Source of the DNA: Flavobacterium omnivorum
Lineage (GTDB): Bacteria; Bacteroidota; Bacteroidia; Flavobacteriales; Flavobacteriaceae
Assembly (NCBI RefSeq): GCF_900099915.1
Contig: NZ_FNDB01000001.1
Location: 372,001-436,000 of the forward strand
Direction: 5' to 3'
Length of the DNA: 64,000 nucleotides
Within the stretch, counting starts at the first letter, position 1. Each line of letters opens with the position of its first letter. Made by a program: the position numbers and the translations under genes. The notes under the pieces were generated by a model. The model worked only from the letters and a program-made list of their open reading frames with translations. It made no database searches and was not told the DNA's origin. Below are positions 25,292-33,997 of this stretch, in pieces.

Positions 25292-25741
25292 TTAGCTTTT
25301 TGCAGCATCAGCAGCTAAAACATTTCCTTTTATTGTAAGTGTTTTACTTGGTACAACAGCATTAGTTGTCAAAGTAACTGTTTTGGTAAATGCTTGTCCT
25401 GCTCTTGAAGTATCATATTTTACTCCAATAACACCTTTTGCACCTGGAGCAATTGGCTCTTTTGGATATGTTGGTACAGTACAACCACATGAACCTTGAG
25501 CATTAGTTATGATTAAGGGTTTGTTTCCGTTATTAGTGAATACAAACTCACGTCGGCCGTCAGAGTTGTAAGCGACAGTACCATAATCAATAGTCTCTGT
25601 AACAAACACCATTCCAGCTCCATTTACTTTTGCAGTAGCAAGTTTAGTATTGGTGGCTTTTAATTTTTTAGTTGTTTCTTGTGCATTAGAAGTAGTAACT
25701 CCTAAAGTAACTAGCAAGGCTAGAGCAATTATTTTTTTCAT
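25292..25741 (-). CDS. DUF1573 exported protein
   Basis: 149 residues: signal peptide (cleavage near ATTSNA-QE, residues 1-20), then one immunoglobulin-like DUF1573 domain. The family signature GSCGCTVPTYPKEPIAPGA is present, with its C-G-C pair, preceded by 'FVFTNNGNKPLIITNA'. Such proteins are very common in Bacteroidetes and periplasmic or surface located; function is unknown. Single gene with its own terminator. Confidence 0.9.
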   Translation of the reverse strand: MKKIIALALLVTLGVTTSNAQETTKKLKATNTKLATAKVNGAGMVFVTETIDYGTVAYNSDGRREFVFTNNGNKPLIITNAQGSCGCTVPTYPKEPIAPGAKGVIGVKYDTSRAGQAFTKTVTLTTNAVVPSKTLTIKGNVLAADAAKS

Positions 25742-25901
25742 CTTTGTTCAGTTTTATAAATATTCACAAAGCTATGTAAAAATTAGAATTTACGCCTTAA
25801 TATTCTCTTAAAAAAATAGTTTAATTTTTCAAGGAGATCGCATTTTTGTTTTAAAATCTATAAATTCGCTTAAATTTTATTTAATTTCAAACACAAAACC
25901 A

Positions 25902-28508
25902 TTGGCATCTAAAGATAAAATAGTTAGGGAAACACCGTTAATGAAACAATACAACGAGATAAAAAGGAAATATCCTGATGCTTGTCTTTTGTTTCGTGTG
26001 GGGGATTTTTATGAGACATTTGGTGAAGATGCTGTACGTGCTTCTAAAATTTTAGGAATTGTCTTGACTAAGCGTGGAGCGGGTTCTGAGACGGAAACGG
26101 CTTTGGCAGGTTTTCCACATCATTCTTTGAATACGTATTTGCCAAAATTAGTAAAAGCGGGACTTCGTGTAGCTATCTGTGATCAGCTTGAAGATCCTAA
26201 AATGACCAAAACTATCGTAAAGCGTGGTGTTACTGAACTAGTAACTCCCGGGGTTTCTATGAATGATGAGGTTTTACAATCTAAAACGAATAACTTTTTA
26301 GCATCCATTTATTTCGCAAATAAATCTATAGGAATTTCCTTTCTTGATGTTTCCACCGGAGAGTTTTTGACAGCTCAAGGAAACGCAGAATATATTGATA
26401 AGCTGTTGCAGAATTTTAATCCAAGTGAAGTTCTGATTCCAAAAAACAATAAAAGTGATTTCCGGGAAATTTTCGGTGACGATTACCATAGTTTTTATCT
26501 CGAAGACTGGATTTATAAGGAAGATTACGCATTCGAAACCTTAACTAAACATTTTCAAACCGTTTCTTTAAAAGGATTTGGAATCGAAGAACTCAAAGAA
26601 GGAATTATTGCTTCGGGCGCTATTTTGTATTATTTATCTGAGACGCAGCACAATCGAGTGCAACATATAACTGCGATTCAACGTATTGCCGAAGACGCCT
26701 ATGTTTGGATGGATCGGTTTACGATTCGAAATTTAGAATTATATCACAGTTATAATCCAAATGCGGTCACGCTGCTTGATGTTATTGATAAAACGCTTTC
26801 GCCAATGGGTGGTCGTTTGCTAAAACGTTGGTTGGCATTGCCGTTAAAAGACAGTCATAAAATTCAAGGTCGGCACCAAGTGGTTTCTTATTTAAAAGAA
26901 AATCAAAGCGTTCTGAAAAACATCCAAAATCAAATTAAGCAAATTTCCGATTTAGAGCGGTTGATTTCAAAAATTGCAGCTGGAAAAGTATCGCCTCGCG
27001 AAGTGGTGTATTTGAAAGAATCATTAGATGCAATTATTCCAGTAAAAACATTGGCTTTGGAAAGCCCACAAGAAGCTGTAAAAGTAATCGGTGACAGTTT
27101 GCACAGTTGCGAATTGCTACGTGAAAAAATTAAAACGGTTTTGAACCAAGATGCTCCTGTTGCTATTGCCAAAGGGAATGCAATTGCCAAAGGGATTAAT
27201 GCCGAATTAGATGAGCTAAGGGCCATATCAACTTCAGGAAAGGAATTCTTGGAAGGAATTGAAAAACGAGAATCACAAGCAACTGGAATTTCGTCGTTGA
27301 AAATCTCTTTTAATAACGTTTTTGGATATTACATCGAAGTTAGGAACATGCACAAGGACAAAGTTCCCACGGAATGGATTCGGAAACAAACCTTGGTCAA
27401 TGCAGAACGCTACATTACCGAAGAATTAAAAGAATATGAAACCAAAATTCTGGGTGCCGAAGAAAAAATTCATAAAATAGAAGTAGAATTGTTTGAACAG
27501 TTGGTCAGTTGGATTGCAACTTACATAAAGCCTGTTCAGATGAATGCTAATTTAATAGCACAGTTGGATTGTCTTTGTTCGTTCACGCAATTGGCCATTG
27601 AAAACAAATATGTTTGTCCGGAACTCGATCAAACATTCGAACTGGAAATTAAAAATGGAAGGCATCCCGTTATCGAAAAACAATTGCCTTTTGGAATGCC
27701 TTATATCGCCAATGATGTTTTCTTGGATCGTGAAACGCAGCAATTGATCATGATTACAGGTCCTAATATGTCTGGAAAGTCGGCTATTTTGCGCCAAACT
27801 GCTTTAATTGTACTCTTGTGTCAAATGGGGAGTTTTGTTCCTGCAGAAAGCGTGAGAATGGGAATTGTCGATAAAATATTTACCAGAGTAGGAGCAAGCG
27901 ATAATATTTCGATGGGCGAATCTACTTTTATGGTCGAAATGAATGAAACTGCTTCTATCTTAAATAATATTTCTGATCGTAGTTTAGTGCTTTTAGATGA
28001 AATTGGAAGAGGTACGAGTACGTATGATGGGATTTCTATCGCATGGGCAATTGCAGAGTTTTTGCACGAACATCCTTCTAAGCCTAAAACTTTGTTTGCA
28101 ACTCATTATCATGAGTTGAATGAAATGAGTGAATCATTGCCTAGAATTCAGAATTATAATGTGGCTGTAAAGGAATTGAAAGATACGGTACTTTTTATTC
28201 GAAAATTGGTCAAAGGAGGAAGCGCCCATAGTTTTGGGATACATGTGGCGAAGATGGCTGGAATGCCGCAAATTGTAATTTTGAAAGCACAAAAGCTCTT
28301 GAAAAAATTGGAGAAAAATCATTCTAGTGATGCTTTAAACGGTATTAAAGCAGCGCAAGACGACATGCAAATGAGCTTTTTTAATCTAGATGATCCTTTG
28401 TTGGAAGAGATCAAAGAAGAGATCTTAAATTTGGACATTAATACCATTACTCCGATGGAAGCACTAATGAAACTCAATGAAATTAAAAGAATGTTGACCA
28501 GAAAATAA
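25902..28508 (+). CDS. mutS: DNA mismatch repair protein MutS
   Basis: Recognises mismatches and starts repair with MutL. 868 residues. The mismatch-reading F-x-E motif is F36-Y37-E38 in VGDFYETFGEDA. The core ATPase has Walker A GPNMSGKS (620-627), Walker B with DEIGRGTSTYDG, and 'FATHYHEL'. The C-terminal dimer segment is present. The start is TTG at 25902: no ATG precedes the conserved 'SKDKIVRETPLMKQY' opening, and the first in-frame ATG lies inside it. tRNA genes follow ~150 nt downstream. Confidence 0.96.
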   Translation: MASKDKIVRETPLMKQYNEIKRKYPDACLLFRVGDFYETFGEDAVRASKILGIVLTKRGAGSETETALAGFPHHSLNTYLPKLVKAGLRVAICDQLEDPKMTKTIVKRGVTELVTPGVSMNDEVLQSKTNNFLASIYFANKSIGISFLDVSTGEFLTAQGNAEYIDKLLQNFNPSEVLIPKNNKSDFREIFGDDYHSFYLEDWIYKEDYAFETLTKHFQTVSLKGFGIEELKEGIIASGAILYYLSETQHNRVQHITAIQRIAEDAYVWMDRFTIRNLELYHSYNPNAVTLLDVIDKTLSPMGGRLLKRWLALPLKDSHKIQGRHQVVSYLKENQSVLKNIQNQIKQISDLERLISKIAAGKVSPREVVYLKESLDAIIPVKTLALESPQEAVKVIGDSLHSCELLREKIKTVLNQDAPVAIAKGNAIAKGINAELDELRAISTSGKEFLEGIEKRESQATGISSLKISFNNVFGYYIEVRNMHKDKVPTEWIRKQTLVNAERYITEELKEYETKILGAEEKIHKIEVELFEQLVSWIATYIKPVQMNANLIAQLDCLCSFTQLAIENKYVCPELDQTFELEIKNGRHPVIEKQLPFGMPYIANDVFLDRETQQLIMITGPNMSGKSAILRQTALIVLLCQMGSFVPAESVRMGIVDKIFTRVGASDNISMGESTFMVEMNETASILNNISDRSLVLLDEIGRGTSTYDGISIAWAIAEFLHEHPSKPKTLFATHYHELNEMSESLPRIQNYNVAVKELKDTVLFIRKLVKGGSAHSFGIHVAKMAGMPQIVILKAQKLLKKLEKNHSSDALNGIKAAQDDMQMSFFNLDDPLLEEIKEEILNLDINTITPMEALMKLNEIKRMLTRK

Positions 28509-28576
28509 ATTTTTCGTTTTAAAGTTTACGTTATCAGAAGGTTAACTTTTATCTGTAAATTTTTTGCAAAAAAGGC

Positions 28577-28606
28577 TTGTGTAATTCAATAAATGTCCTA
28601 AATTTG
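28577..28606 (+). promoter_or_regulatory. Promoter of the tRNA-Gly/tRNA-Leu pair
   Basis: TTGTG at 28577-28581, 17-nt spacer, TAAATTTG at 28599-28606, ~50 nt upstream of the first tRNA. Confidence 0.6.
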
Positions 28607-28655
28607 CATCCGCAATACAGAACAAGTATCGCGGTTTTTTTTAAGAATTGAAAAT

Positions 28656-28731
28656 GCGAAAATAGCTCAGTTGGTAGAGCGCGACCTTGCCAAGGTCGAG
28701 GTCGCGGGTTCGAGCCCCGTTTTTCGCTCCA
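28656..28731 (+). tRNA. tRNA-Gly (GCC)
   Basis: Cloverleaf with acceptor GCGAAAA/TTTTCGC, anticodon loop CTTGCCAAG (anticodon GCC), and TTCGAGC T-loop. The 3' CCA is encoded (28729-28731), so 76 nt in all. Confidence 0.96.
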
Positions 28732-28742
28732 CACCACATAAT

Positions 28743-28828
28743 GCTCGGATGGTGAAATTGGTAGACACGCTGGACTTAAAATCCAGTGAACAGCAATGTT
28801 CGTGCGGGTTCAAGTCCCGCTCTGAGTA
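28743..28828 (+). tRNA. tRNA-Leu (TAA)
   Basis: 86-nt type II tRNA. Acceptor GCTCGGA/TCTGAGT with two G-U pairs, anticodon loop ACTTAAAAT (anticodon TAA), a long variable arm (GAACAGCAATGTTC) and TTCAAGT T-loop. No encoded CCA. 11 nt after tRNA-Gly, co-transcribed. Confidence 0.95.
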
Positions 28829-28830
28829 CT

Positions 28831-28862
28831 AAAGCCTCTTCAATTGAAGAGGCTTTTTTTTG
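28831..28862 (+). terminator. Terminator of the tRNA operon
   Basis: AAAGCCTCTTCAATTGAAGAGGCTTT, a perfect palindrome, followed by T-run. Confidence 0.9.
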
Positions 28863-28959
28863 TTTTTATGGTTTTTGATAAATAAGTAAATTTTTAGAAA
28901 CTAATAGCAACTCCTTTTTTAGTAATCTGTAATTTGAATATTTGTTATTTTAATAAACT

Positions 28960-29307
28960 ATGGGAGCTTTTGTAATTAGTAAAAGATATAACGACGAATA
29001 TAAATTTGTATTTACTTCCAGGAAGGGAAAAGTTGTTTTTACGAGTTTGAGTTATGAACTCAAGTTTGAGTGTGAAGAAGATATCGAAAGATTTAAAACG
29101 AATATGCAATCGGCTAATTTTTTGAAGTTTAAATCTTCTAGTGGGAAGTTTTATTTCAAATTAATGCTTGGTGATAGTCATTTTGCAACAAGCAGGAAGT
29201 ATACTACTTCTTTACGTTTACAAAAGGGAATTGACGAAATCATAAAATATGGTTTTGTATCTGAAATATTAGATTTCTCAGGAAATGATTTTATTTTTAT
29301 TGATTGA
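28960..29307 (+). CDS. YegP-like (DUF1508) protein
   Basis: 115 residues with the DUF1508 pattern: FVISKRYNDEYKFVFTSRKGKVVFTS, then 'NFLKFKSSSGKFYFKLMLGDSHFATSRKY' and 'LRLQKGIDEIIKYG'. Two YegP-like beta-beta-alpha units are visible, the second more complete. The family has no established function; E. coli YegP is a small soluble protein. ATG start, own terminator. Confidence 0.8.
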   Translation: MGAFVISKRYNDEYKFVFTSRKGKVVFTSLSYELKFECEEDIERFKTNMQSANFLKFKSSSGKFYFKLMLGDSHFATSRKYTTSLRLQKGIDEIIKYGFVSEILDFSGNDFIFID

Positions 29308-29326
29308 GGTTTTTAATTGAATTGAT

Positions 29327-29372
29327 AAAAAAAAGAGAGTGTTGGTATTATAGCCAAGACTCTCTTTTTTTT
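29327..29372 (+). terminator. Terminator after the YegP-like gene
   Basis: AAAAGAGAGT GTTGG ... CCAAG ACTCTCTTTTTTT. The stem is interrupted by one bulge. Confidence 0.8.
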
Positions 29373-29415
29373 GTTTTGTAAAGCTATTTCTTGTTGAGGA
29401 AACTGTTGCAAATTA

Positions 29416-29446
29416 AAAAAGCCATCTCGCAGAGCGGATGGCTTTA
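29416..29446 (-). terminator. Terminator after the repeat-rich lipoprotein gene
   Basis: On the minus strand AAAGCCATC, loop CGCTCTGCGA, GATGGCTTTTTT, between two convergent genes. Confidence 0.82.
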
Positions 29447-29470
29447 AAATTTTTAGAATTTGACTTCTAA

Positions 29471-29704
29471 TTATTTTTTTACTTCTGTAGCAGCGTCAGT
29501 AGCAACTTCAGCAGCACCAGTAGCAGCAGCAGCAGCAGAATCAACAACTTGTGCAGCAGAATCAACTACCATAGCAGCAGAATCAACTACCATAGCAGCA
29601 GAATCAACAGCAGTTGCAGAATCTTCAGCAGGAGCGTCAGCTTTTTTACATGATACAACAGTCAATACAGCAACAGCAGCTAAACTTAAAAATACTTTTT
29701 TCAT
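29471..29704 (-). CDS. Small repeat-rich lipoprotein
   Basis: 77 residues: signal peptide with lipobox VVSC (Cys19), then KKADAPAEDS and tandem 7-residue units DSAAMVV / DSAAQVV repeated four times, ending in an alanine-rich TGAAEVATDAATEVKK tail. The DNA repeats as a 21-bp unit (GCAGCAGAATCAACTACCATA), so copy number can change by slippage. Alanine/acid-rich amphipathic repeats suggest an extended or helical surface lipoprotein. Upstream at 29749-29742 (minus) is TATCTTTG, a good -7 box. Confidence 0.75.
   Translation of the reverse strand: MKKVFLSLAAVAVLTVVSCKKADAPAEDSATAVDSAAMVVDSAAMVVDSAAQVVDSAAAAATGAAEVATDAATEVKK
29530..29615. repeat. 21-bp tandem repeats inside the lipoprotein gene
   Basis: Units of GCAGCAGAATCAACTACCATA, two identical and two diverged. 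In frame (7 residues), so gain or loss keeps the reading frame. Confidence 0.85.
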
Positions 29705-29741
29705 CTTAATTTAATATAAAAGGTTAATTATTAATTCGTGG

Positions 29742-29749
29742 CAAAGATA
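29742..29749 (-). promoter_or_regulatory. -7 element of the repeat-rich lipoprotein gene
   Basis: TATCTTTG on the minus strand, ~38 nt upstream of the ATG; no clear -33 TTTG. Confidence 0.5.
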
Positions 29750-29897
29750 TAAATTTTTTAATATGTAAAATATTTTTTTATTTTTTTTTTAAAAAATAAT
29801 ATTTTTTGTCAACATACAAACAGATACCAATTATTATGCCAGTTAGTATAAATGGGTCATTACTGTTTGATAGCGTTCTGTAGGCCTTATTTTGCGT

Positions 29898-32072
29898 CTA
29901 TTTTTTTTGTAAGTTTTTCTTTTTCAAGGGTTTAATTTTCTTTGGATGCACTAGTTTTAATTCACTGATTAAGTTTTTTGCTCCGGCATATTTATCCATA
30001 ATGAACAGTACGTAACGGATATCGACCATGATATTTCTGCAAATACTTGGATCGTAATAAATATCACTCATTGTTCCTTCCCAAACTCTGTCAAAATTGA
30101 GCCCTATTAAGTTCCCGTTAGCGTCAATTGCCGGACTTCCTGAATTACCTCCTGTAGTGTGATTTGTACCAATAAAACACACAGGCATTTTTCCATTTTC
30201 GCCGTAAGGACCGTAATCCTTTGTTTTGTATAAATCGATCAATTTGGCAGGAACATCAAACTCATAGTCTCCTGGAATATATTTTTCCATTACGCCGTCT
30301 AAATACGTTACTGGAGTGTACACTGTAGCATCTTTAGGCTCGTATCCTTTTACTTTTCCGTAGGTTACACGTAAGGTGCTGTTAGCATCCGGAAAAATAC
30401 GGCTTTCTGTATTCAATTCTAATTGCGCTTTCATGTACGTGCGTTGCAATGCCGTAATCGTTAAGTTCAGCTCGTCGTATTTTGGCGCAACTTCTTTAGA
30501 ATATTTGTCGGCTAATTCTTTTACAAGCAAGAAACCTGGATCATTATTTAAATTTGCCAAAACAGTACGGGCATCTCCGGATAGCAATTGTTTCAAACCA
30601 GCGTAATTTTTCAGTTGAGATTTGGTATAAACTTCCGAAGCTAGATTTTTAGCGTTCACATTCACCAAGCCTTTTGGTAAAAATTGTTTTGGGGATTTTG
30701 TCGCATACAATTCGATTAACTGCTCAAAAATTTTTTCATCAACAGTTGCATTGAAATTCTTGTAAAAATCAGCCAGTCCAGTAATCAAATTGTTTTTTCT
30801 GTCATTGAAAGTTTGCTCTCCTCTAGCATTGTATACTTGCTCCAATTGATATAATTTATATCCTGTACTCAACAATTCAGTATTGCGCAATACTACTTCT
30901 GTAAAATAGTCTCTTGCTAAAGCATAAGGAGCAATTTCCTTATAGTTTTTGTCAAAGTCAGCCAACAATGTTCCGTATTCTTTTTCTTTGCCTGCTTTTG
31001 TTATTTTTTGCTGAAAGGCTTTTTCAGACTCTTCTTTTACAGCAACTGCATTTGATTTTTGTAAGCCCTGCGTTTCGCCGATCCATTTTTTCCAATAATT
31101 GGCAATACTTGCATATTTTGAAGCGTATTGAATTTTGATAGCATTGTCTTTTCGCATAAAACTATCGGCAACTTTCAAGGCTTTGTCTCTGATTTCGATT
31201 TTTGCAGGATTCAGTTCGTTTACAATTTGCTCAATCGCAACCGAAGGTAAATATTCGTTTGTTTTTCCTGGGTAACCAAATACCAAAGTAAAATCATCTT
31301 CGGCTACGCCATCTAATGAAATAGGCAAGAAATGTTTAGGCGTATAAGGCACGTTGTCTTTTGAATAGGCAGCCGGGCGATTGTTTTTGTCCGCATAAAT
31401 TCTAAACAATGAAAAATCTCCGGTATGACGTGGCCAAACCCAGTTATCTGTGTCGGAACCAAATTTCCCTATTGATGTAGGTGGAGCGCCAACTAGACGA
31501 ACATCCGTAAAGGTTTCTGTTACAAAAAGCATGTATTGATTGCCTTCATAAAAGGTACGGATTTTATTTTCCTGCCAATTTTCCTTTGGCAACGAATTAC
31601 TTAATGCCGAAATGTTTTCTTGAATTTTCTTTTGCTTGGCAGCTTCGCTGGTAAGTGTAGCAGTTCCTTCCAGAACGGATACGGTTACATCATCTATTTT
31701 GACAATGAAAGTTACTGTCAAACCTTCGTTTGGTAATTCGTCTTCCATTTTATAGGCCCAAAATCCATCTGTCAAGTAATCTTGTTCGACAGTAGAGTGG
31801 GATTGGATTTGTGAATATCCGCAGTGGTGATTGGTTAAAATCAATCCTTTTGGGGAAATAACTTCTGAGGTACAACCTCCATTAAAATGTGGAACCGCAT
31901 CTTTCATACTCGACTGATTCACATCATAAATATCTTGTACGGACATTTTCATACCCAGATTTTTCATTTCGGTTTCATTCATTCCTTTCAGCAGCGAAGG
32001 AATCCACATGCCTCCCTGCTGGGCTTGCGTCTGAATGACAAATAGTAATAAGAATAATTTTAAAATTTTCAT
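29898..32072 (-). CDS. S46 family dipeptidyl-peptidase, DPP11 type
   Basis: Exported serine dipeptidyl-peptidase of 724 residues with a signal peptide (1-17, QTQA-QQGG). It carries the S46 catalytic His in TNHHCGY (82-83) and Ser644 in GGNSGSPAID. Arg662 in LNFDRVWEG lies exactly 18 residues after the serine, the same spacing as Arg673/Ser655 in P. gingivalis DPP11. An arginine there gives preference for Asp/Glu at P1, while DPP7 enzymes have glycine. So it likely removes dipeptides after acidic residues to supply peptides as nutrients. It is last in a minus-strand run after waaA and a GNAT gene. Confidence 0.88.
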   Translation of the reverse strand: MKILKLFLLLFVIQTQAQQGGMWIPSLLKGMNETEMKNLGMKMSVQDIYDVNQSSMKDAVPHFNGGCTSEVISPKGLILTNHHCGYSQIQSHSTVEQDYLTDGFWAYKMEDELPNEGLTVTFIVKIDDVTVSVLEGTATLTSEAAKQKKIQENISALSNSLPKENWQENKIRTFYEGNQYMLFVTETFTDVRLVGAPPTSIGKFGSDTDNWVWPRHTGDFSLFRIYADKNNRPAAYSKDNVPYTPKHFLPISLDGVAEDDFTLVFGYPGKTNEYLPSVAIEQIVNELNPAKIEIRDKALKVADSFMRKDNAIKIQYASKYASIANYWKKWIGETQGLQKSNAVAVKEESEKAFQQKITKAGKEKEYGTLLADFDKNYKEIAPYALARDYFTEVVLRNTELLSTGYKLYQLEQVYNARGEQTFNDRKNNLITGLADFYKNFNATVDEKIFEQLIELYATKSPKQFLPKGLVNVNAKNLASEVYTKSQLKNYAGLKQLLSGDARTVLANLNNDPGFLLVKELADKYSKEVAPKYDELNLTITALQRTYMKAQLELNTESRIFPDANSTLRVTYGKVKGYEPKDATVYTPVTYLDGVMEKYIPGDYEFDVPAKLIDLYKTKDYGPYGENGKMPVCFIGTNHTTGGNSGSPAIDANGNLIGLNFDRVWEGTMSDIYYDPSICRNIMVDIRYVLFIMDKYAGAKNLISELKLVHPKKIKPLKKKNLQKK

Positions 32073-32095
32073 GGTATTAAATTTAGAGTGTAATT

Positions 32096-32542
32096 TTATT
32101 TGATTTTGTATTGCATCAATTGCCTTTTGTGCGATTCAAAACCATTGGCAAGATACAATTTTTGTGCTTTTTCATTGTGCGGTTCTACTTCCAGATAAAT
32201 CAGTTTTAACGATAGTTTATGACTTTCAGTTTTAATAAACGCAATGGCTTCACTGCCAATCCCTTTTCCACGAGATTTTTCAGTCACATATAATTCATCT
32301 AAAAAAGCAATTTTTCCTTGGTATTCAAAACTAAAAACAAAGGTTAGAATTAGATACCCCACAATTTCGTTGTCTGATACAATCAGCCATGCTTTGCCCA
32401 GATTTTTATTAGAAATAAATTCTTCAAACAAAGCTTTGGAAACGTCACTTTTGATGGGATAATTATCGATAGCATAAAATTCCTGCATCATGGAGACGAT
32501 GGTTTCTATATCAGCAGTAGTAATAGGTTTGAACTCAATCAT
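32096..32542 (-). CDS. GNAT family N-acetyltransferase
   Basis: 148 residues with the GNAT fold: LDELYVTEKSRGKGIGSEA is strand 4 and the acetyl-CoA pyrophosphate loop (R/Q-x-x-G-x-G as RGKGIG), followed by 'LEVEPHNEKAQKLYLANGF', the last conserved strand-helix. Substrate unknown. Its first 8 nt overlap the end of waaA, so translation is probably coupled. Confidence 0.88.
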   Translation of the reverse strand: MIEFKPITTADIETIVSMMQEFYAIDNYPIKSDVSKALFEEFISNKNLGKAWLIVSDNEIVGYLILTFVFSFEYQGKIAFLDELYVTEKSRGKGIGSEAIAFIKTESHKLSLKLIYLEVEPHNEKAQKLYLANGFESHKRQLMQYKIK

Positions 32543-33773
32543 TCAGAATATGTTTTAAAATGATTGTAGTAGCGCCTTTGTTCATTTGTACAAAAGTGTT
32601 GCACATGTGTCCTTTTTCGTTACGAATGTCATCATTACGTATTAGGTTCTCAAGAGCTTCGTTTAATTCTTTTTGATTGCTGACCGCAAGACAAGCTTCC
32701 ATATTGACTAGCGCAATTGCTTCTGCAAAATGCGAATAGTTAGGGCCAATAAGGATTGGAACACCAAAAGTAGCGGGTTCCAATACATTATGAACTCCGG
32801 GATTACCAAAACCGCCACCCACATACGCAATATCTGCATAACTGTAGATTTTAGTTAAAATCCCGATGGTGTCAATAATGAAAACATCGAAATTGGCAAG
32901 CTGCTTTCCTTCTTTTTCAGAGAATAAAACAGTTTTTTTAGTGATGCTGTTTTTTAACTGTTGAATTTGGTCTTCCTTAATATTATGTGGCGCAATTATA
33001 AATTTCACATTCAAAGTATTCGAATTAATAAAATTGACTATTAAATCTTCGTCTTTTGGCCATGAACTTCCCACTACAATGGTAAGTTTATTGTCTTTAA
33101 AATCAGAAATAAAATCTAGCGAATTATTTTTTTCTAAAATTGTGGCCACTCGGTCAAAACGGGTGTCACCAGAAACGGCAACATTGTTTTTTCCTAACTG
33201 CTGCAGTAGCTTTTTAGAAGTTTCATTTTGAACAAAAAAGTACGTGAACGCATCCAGCGCGTCTCTGTAAAAAGCACCGTACCATTTAAAAAACAGTTGA
33301 TTTGGTCTAAGAATTCCTGAAACCAAATAGGTTTTAGTATTTGATTTTTTGAGTTCAAATAAATAATTGGGCCAATACTCATATTTGATAAAAAACACTA
33401 AATCGGGATGAACGAGTTGTAGAAATTGTTGTGCATTTTTCTTGGTGTCCAAAGGCAAATACACTGTAACATCAGCAACAGTATTGTTTTTACGGACTTC
33501 ATAACCCGAAGGAGAAAAAAAAGTAACCACGATTTTGTGCGTAGGAAATTGTTCTTTAACTTTTTCAATTACGGGTAAACCTTGCTCGTATTCGCCAAGT
33601 GATGCGGCATGAAACCAGATCGTTTTGTCCGAGGGTTTTATTTTTTGCTCCAAAACAGGAAAAACAACTTTCCTGCCATCTACAAAAAGTTTCATTTTTG
33701 GATTGAAAAGTGCCATGATTTTTAATAAAAAACCAGCAAATTGAACCATTAAATTATATAATGAAAACATCAT
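32535..33773 (-). CDS. waaA: 3-deoxy-D-manno-octulosonic acid (Kdo) transferase
   Basis: Adds Kdo from CMP-Kdo to lipid A at the inner membrane. 412 residues. An N-terminal hydrophobic anchor (about 5-25) is followed by two GT-B domains: WFHAASLGEYEQG in the first, and in the second 'VYLPLDT', 'GSSWPKDE', 'GGGFGNPGVHNVLEPA' and 'GPNYSHFAEA', which bind the CMP-sugar. 'RPNQLFFKWYG' matches the family. There are two ATGs in a row at the start. It precedes a GNAT and the S46 peptidase; a divergent promoter region separates it from the glycan genes. Confidence 0.92.
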   Translation of the reverse strand: MMFSLYNLMVQFAGFLLKIMALFNPKMKLFVDGRKVVFPVLEQKIKPSDKTIWFHAASLGEYEQGLPVIEKVKEQFPTHKIVVTFFSPSGYEVRKNNTVADVTVYLPLDTKKNAQQFLQLVHPDLVFFIKYEYWPNYLFELKKSNTKTYLVSGILRPNQLFFKWYGAFYRDALDAFTYFFVQNETSKKLLQQLGKNNVAVSGDTRFDRVATILEKNNSLDFISDFKDNKLTIVVGSSWPKDEDLIVNFINSNTLNVKFIIAPHNIKEDQIQQLKNSITKKTVLFSEKEGKQLANFDVFIIDTIGILTKIYSYADIAYVGGGFGNPGVHNVLEPATFGVPILIGPNYSHFAEAIALVNMEACLAVSNQKELNEALENLIRNDDIRNEKGHMCNTFVQMNKGATTIILKHILND

Positions 33774-33896
33774 TTAAATTTTTGGGCTAAAATACGTTTT
33801 CTTTATTTTAATTTCTTCTGCAGTAATATTTAAATTTTGGTTACGGGTACTTCCTTTTTATTTCATTGGAATATTATCTTTTTTCCTGTCGGTTGC

Positions 33897-33926
33897 ATTG
33901 GTTTCAATTCATAAATAACTATTTTT
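33897..33926 (+). promoter_or_regulatory. Promoter of the DegT aminotransferase gene
   Basis: ATTG at 33897-33900, 18-nt spacer, TATTTTTG at 33919-33926, ~70 nt before the ATG. Confidence 0.5.
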
Positions 33927-33997
33927 GTTCTTCGTTTTAAGAAAGTATTTACTGTATTAAGAATTGGTATTCTTTCGAACATTAAAGATAAATTACA

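Noticed and set aside
28549..28737. Minus-strand reading frame across the tRNA-Gly gene
   Set aside because: It lies antisense to a tRNA and most of its codons are the reverse complement of the tRNA; a known false gene type.
29460..29714. Plus-strand frame rich in A, E, S and T opposite the small lipoprotein
   Set aside because: It is the mirror of the 21-bp repeats; no start signal and only repeat-derived composition.
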